Positions 58,653-64,000 of a stretch of DNA of 64,000 bases are shown here, one piece after another. Origin of the DNA: Trema orientale (Eukaryota > Streptophyta > Magnoliopsida > Rosales > Cannabaceae); the NCBI GenBank assembly GCA_002914845.1, contig JXTC01000218.1:431230-495229 (forward strand). The letters run 5' to 3'. The notes under the pieces were generated by a model. That model had not been told where the DNA came from, made no database searches, and was given only the letters and a program-made list of their open reading frames with translations. Both the position numbers and the translations under genes were made by a program. Position 1 is the stretch's first letter. Each line of letters begins with the position of its first letter.

Positions 58653-61600
58653 CGTCGATGATATATTATCGCTCGGTTAAAACAACTTGTTGAACGTATG
58701 TTGAGTACTTTCTAATATGTATACATGATTTTTTCATGCATTGAGATTTGGCTGCACATTCTGATAGCTAGGACCCAAAAAGAGAGGGAATATTCAAGTT
58801 GAGCTTGCCTTGCCAACCATTTTTACCACCACCAAAAAAAAAGAAAAAAGAAAAAATGTTGAACTTTGTCTAACTTGACCCTGATGAGGATGGCTATACT
58901 TATATCGTGTAAATTAGTAAGTTCTATTCATATATATGAACTTAATTAAGCTTGGCTCATGCAGCTCATAAAATAATTATAACCTAGGCTTGATATTGTT
59001 ATTTGATTTCGAGGCATTTTGATGCTCGAACTTATTCTTTGCTCTTTTTTCTCTTTGGAAAAAATATTAGTCTTGATTAGTAAGTATTATCAGTAGCACT
59101 ATTCTGAATCGAATTATGATATAAAATGTATAAAGATCAAATCATATAAAAGTGACCTCGTATTTTTATATATTTGTTCGGATTGAAACAGTAATTATTA
59201 TTATTATTTTCTTAAGGTCTGAGTAACGAGTAAGTTTGGATCTCAATTTAATTATAATGCCATTTTTCTCATGCTAACATCATACACGGAAATCTTCGTA
59301 CATACGTAAAAAAAAAAAATTATTTACGACTATGGAGAAGTTACTGAGTATTAATATGGTGTTTAACATTACAATTTCTAGAGCATGACGTGAAGCAGTT
59401 GAAAAATATACTGAATAGATAAATATTTTATCAAGTGTAGTCTTGAAGGTCGCGGAATCAAGTGAAAATAGGAAAAATTTGTTGAGCAATATAGAGGACT
59501 AGTTTTGTGGAATATTTTTATGGGGGAGATTAGAGATCGTAATATTATTTTGGTAACTAATTGAAAATTTTGGATTTTAACCTTTTTTTTTTCCCTAAGG
59601 GTAAGGGTAAGTGATACTAGTTGTGTGACAGTTATCTTTTTTATTAGTTATTTGCCACATGACTCATATTAGATGTTTAACAGTTACTAGGTGATTTCAT
59701 TAGATGATCATGAGGTCACTCGGTAGATAACTCATACTGGTCGATAGAAAAAAGAAACACAACAAAAGCTATGGACTTTCCAAATATTCATTCCTTTTTT
59801 GCGGTACTCGATCACCCCTAAATTGTCCTATATTTATGTTTGTGCTATTGGCTTCCACGTTTAAAGAATATCCAAAACTTTAGGAGTTAACTTCAACGAT
59901 AAATTGGATAAAGTTTAATAAGATGATCCGTTGTTATCTTTTACTTAATGGGTGACACATGACTTCATTTAAGATTAATGAGGCAGTTAAACATATGATT
60001 AGCAACATAAATCCTGCATCATGAAATATGTATCTGGAAATGTATATCCTAATATTAATTGCAATTATAGGATGTTAGACTCTGCTTATTTATTGTCTGA
60101 TATATGACACGTGGTAAGCACGAGGGTCTTTACAGACCCAAAATGACAGAAGGGTCAACACATACCCATATGACTCTCTAGACCACTCATGTTACTTCTC
60201 AAGAAATAGAGACAAGAATTGGGGTCTAGAAGGTCTGCATCATCACCAGATCCAAGCCAGCTATTTACTTGGGTCCCAACAAGATCTCATACTCTGAATA
60301 ACATGTCGATCTTATGCGTTGCAATGGTCTAAAGAGGTACCATGCAGGAGCATCAAAAAGGATCTCTGGTATAAGTGGTCCTAGAGGTGGTGGCAAATTG
60401 ACCACTAAAGCTGCAGAGACACTAACTACCATTTGATCAGAACATTGTCTCTTCTTTATCTGCAAGGACAAGTCTCTGAAAGGGATAGAAGTGTTAATCG
60501 ATGGACTGCTTAATTGTAGCTCCTCTCTCTTTTATAAATATTATCCCTTGTCTTTCATTTGATCTTATCGTCTCTTCTGTATATTTTATCTTTACTGGCT
60601 TAAACATAAGAGTGTCACAACCACCATCCTTTGATCACTATACCTGAGGTGGAGTATACCAAAAAATAGCGAGAACATGCAGACAGTATGAAATAGCCCC
60701 AACACATCTATGACTAATTTGGACAAATTTAGACGAAGTTCAATGACGAGTCACCAAGACTACCAACACTAAATTAGAAAAATAAGCCAATTAAATATGC
60801 AATAATAAGTCATAAATGTGCATTGATCAATAGCCCCAATTAGTTTATTTTAAGTTTGAGCAGTACATTTTCTCAAAAAAAAAAAAAAAAAAAAAAAAGA
60901 AGGTTTGAGCAATGATATGGCCCTATGGGTACTTGAGATGCTTGCCTCGGACTCTAATTAATAAAATGTGCTTCTAAAAATAGATTTTATATAGGGACCT
61001 CACACTTTAATTTTAAAAGACTTCAACCAAAATTGGTGTGAGAAGTATATAATTAGGAGCATTAGAGAATTAGTTGGTTGCTGACTGGGAAACACATTTT
61101 CAACAATGGTAACAATTGTGATATCACATAAATAAAGATTTTAGATTTGCCGTGAAGTGAGATCACCATGACTGACATAGAAGGATGGAAATGCATTATG
61201 GTGACATATATAAGCACTCTTGGAGAAGTGTCCAATGGACACATAAATGGTAATAGTATGGTTTTGTTGAAGAGCACTAAGTATGGTGATTCTCCTCTTA
61301 AATTATCTGGCAAGAATACGTTTGATCAAGTAGCTAATTAGGTTACATTATATCAGTTTTAGCCAAGAACAAAGTAATGTTATTCACAAATATATTAAGA
61401 CTAGCGACCAGTCATCAATATTATTAGTCGTAAGAAAGTTATTTAAATTCTAAAAATGTCGTTTTGGCCCAAAAAAACACCTAGATTTGTTCAGTTATCT
61501 TGTTTTTATAGCACTGAATATATACCAATAGGATTATTTCTGAAAATGCTGTAACGTAATAAAACATCATGAAATTATAATGGCATACAATTCGAATATT

Positions 61601-63749
61601 TGACGATAGAGGTGACAATACCTTTGTTATTCACTTTTACTCTCTCTTATTTCATTGCTTCACATGTAAATTCTAATAATAATAATATATTATATTACTA
61701 AAATGTGAGATATTTCAATATAATTTATATATCAAACAGTAAATAATAGAGTTAAAAATATAGTGAGAAATAAAGTAATTTTAATTAGAATCGTTAAACA
61801 TAAGGCTGACTAGTTATTTGACTATTTTTAGTCTAAAATTTAGCACATACCCAAGCTCAAAAATTTATAGCTAAATGTCCTAACTCACTTACAAAAATGA
61901 AAATACAATATATTCCACAACTAAAATTTAAAAAAAAAAGACATTTAGCTACCATTTTTAAAACATGATCATTTATTTAAATCAATTTAAAAAATTATTC
62001 ATCCACTTAATTTTCTCGAATATTTTTAGTTTCGGGTGGAGAGTATAAGTAACTTTAGCCCGGGCCCAGTGTGCCCAATGTGAGTTCATCTCTATGTTCA
62101 TGGAAATAGGATCTTTTATGGTAAAAAAAGAAGATTTTAATCGATTCACTCTTATCGTCAATATATGTGAACTACTTTTTGAACAAGAAATTAAGTGTTA
62201 TTGGGTTTAATTAATCATGAAGTGTAAGTAACACCAGGCACAACAATAGTTGACTCAATAAAAAATAGTGTGCAACAGGAACTATATGTCATGTAGCCAA
62301 ACAATGATAAAACCACCATTTGAATTGGAGATATTTTAATTGGGTTTACGTGTTCCATTGTGGCAGTGTGTTTGGATACATATAATGTCATGAAACGTTG
62401 TTAAATAATGGCATGTGAAGTGGCCCTCATATCATATGTGACAATAATCAAGTATTGGAAAATAAGGTAAATCACACAAATAGTATCAGTTCTAATATAA
62501 AGATAGGAGTTCCCTGTTTTTGACAATTTCACACCTTTCAGAAGAACATACATCAACTGAAAGAAGAGACAATAAAATACAGGCAAAGGTTAACGATATT
62601 TAGGAGATTGCACAAAAAGATATGTAAATGTTTTAGTTCATCTCAAATTTCACCTTCTTTAATATGCTTCTTTTAGATAGGATCTGTAGTATTATGACAA
62701 ATACTGTTTTCTTATCATTAAATAAGTCAGAGGTTAGAGAATGGCGTACCTATTATAAGAAAGTTGAACAAATCTGTGCAACAGTACAAGTTACTTCGCT
62801 GACCATCGAGTAGTGACTTGAAGTCCTTCATCTTGGTCAGGGACACAAGTGATCTTGACAAACACACAGTTCATAGATATCTTCCGCGTGTTGTTAGCTT
62901 GATGTTGGACAAGATGTGTTGAAGAAATTACAGTTGGGAACATAAGAAACGCAACTTAAAAGACAAACAAGGCAACTCGTCAACTCTTTGCTCCAGAGTG
63001 GTAATTATTATTAAGTAGCTTAACAAGTCTTGGGAGAGTTGTGCAAATGTGATTAATTAGGGATATATATTGGGTACTACACACGCGTTTTAGGTTTTCC
63101 TAATTTTCTTAGGACATAAACAATATTAGAGGCCTGCCGGTATTGGAAAGATGGTGAGAGACTGAGTATCAGATCAGTTTTGTAGCCTCAGGTAGGAGTG
63201 ATATCACCTTCAAGTGGATGCAACTTTTATATTGAGGTGAATCACTATAAATCTGTGTGTATTTTGTTTGTATTCTATTTATATATTTATTTAGTTCTAA
63301 ATTATTGCTCACTCATGTACTCCATGATTAATTGAGAGCACCTTCACGAATCATTGTGGAATAACATATTGTCAATTAATGCTTGACGAGTCTACAAGAA
63401 AAAAAGAGAAATCCCAGTACAATTGAATTAAAGACAAGAAAGTTAAAAAGAAAAAACTCGGAAAAGATTAACAATTATGTAGTCCAAGTAGATATAAGTA
63501 GGAAAATTAAATTCTATCTTTTATTAATCCAAGTAGGAAAGATCAATATGTTATTCGAAATTCAATTGAAATAATGTTAAGATACTCTTTACCATTTTTG
63601 GCACCCATAAAAATCAATGATTGTTATAAATCCTCTATCTTTAACTAGTATACTCAATATTTCCGTTATCAAGCCAAATATGGATTAAATAATCCAAGAG
63701 TATATATGTACAGCTTCATTCAGTGAATCTAATCAATTAATAAATGAAT
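58653..63749. other. Intergenic, no gene seen
   Basis: A 24-base A-run sits near 60875. 60050-60660 is somewhat GC-richer and may be old LTR-type sequence, but no paired LTR or domain was found. Short frames have no recognisable features. Confidence 0.5.
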
Positions 63750-63910
63750 AATGCTATCAGATACTAGTGGTGTCTAATACTACATGATATGTCAATATGT
63801 CACTAGCTAATCATAATTATAATTCAAGACCCAATTTGTTAATTAAAATTATCTAGTGACAGACAGACACATCATTATGGTGCTGGGCACTATTAGTGCC
63901 TTATAGCATT
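63750..63910. repeat. Foldback/MITE-like element (~160 bp)
   Basis: Left end AATGCTATCAGATACTAGTGG and, inverted, right end AATGCTATAAGGCACTAATAG, with a core of ~110 bp. No clear target duplication. Confidence 0.5.
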
Positions 63911-64000
63911 GCTTTTAATAGACTAGTATACAACTGAGTATTCTGACTTCTTGGAACAGTACTTCAGGTCGAGTTGTTTCAAACCTACTACTGCTGCAGA

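Noticed and set aside
60050-60660. Possible solo LTR in a GC-richer stretch
   Set aside because: No TG...CA boundaries with matching target duplication and no second copy in the window.
1-64000. tRNA, rRNA or CRISPR loci
   Set aside because: No cloverleaf, rRNA or regular spacer-repeat array was recognised; the periodic array at 52875 is a palindrome satellite in a retrotransposon.

Overview
The window is nuclear DNA from a eudicot plant, in a draft assembly. It is AT-rich and gene-poor. Its genes are split by introns with plant-type GT-AG junctions, and it carries plant Copia, CACTA, hAT and Mutator-like repeats. Single-N and multi-N gaps mark contig joins. I could not place it to genus. 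None of the genes or transposons indicates a new enzyme system or defence system.

Five genes are supported, and the four larger ones were rebuilt codon by codon. (1) A receptor-like cytoplasmic kinase, + strand, 10830-13663, six exons, 528 aa. (2) A polcalcin-type two-EF-hand protein, - strand, 16839-17093, 84 aa, one exon. (3) A plastid-targeted fructokinase, - strand, 20938-28111, seven exons, 388 aa. (4) A cytosolic ribosomal protein L7 of the divergent plant 'L7-1' type, - strand, 30878-33607, five exons, 246 aa. (5) A four-EF-hand calmodulin-like protein of the CML25/27 or Ole e 8 type, + strand, 49254-49751, 165 aa, one exon. They are separate transcription units with no operon-like link. 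The two EF-hand genes share a calcium theme, but one is a small pollen-type sensor and the other a calmodulin-like protein.

The rest is mostly repeats. 1-10.8 kb is intergenic, with foldback elements, a hAT-type MITE (6698-7467), a ~0.93 kb long inverted repeat (7641-8569), and the first copy of a 172-bp MITE whose second copy lies in an RPL7 intron. 14.9-20.4 kb holds more foldbacks. 34.0-41.2 kb holds a foldback broken by a 121-N gap and an antisense Copia remnant that appears twice around a single N. 43.4-47.7 kb holds a RING-like gene remnant, a second duplication around a single N, and one end of a CACTA element. 52.1-58.7 kb is a nearly complete but decayed Ty1/Copia retrotransposon with both LTRs, PBS and PPT. 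58.7-64 kb is intergenic with one more foldback.

The most interesting signal is in the leader of that Copia element. Three stem-loops at 53485-53701 share an almost identical 12-nt loop while their stems differ in sequence yet still pair, which is the pattern expected of a conserved RNA structure. About 400 bp upstream is a GC-rich array of 16-bp near-palindromes with alternating 21/29-bp spacing, that is, a ~50-bp higher-order unit repeated four times. The two direct duplications with exactly one N at the junction are probably assembly artefacts.
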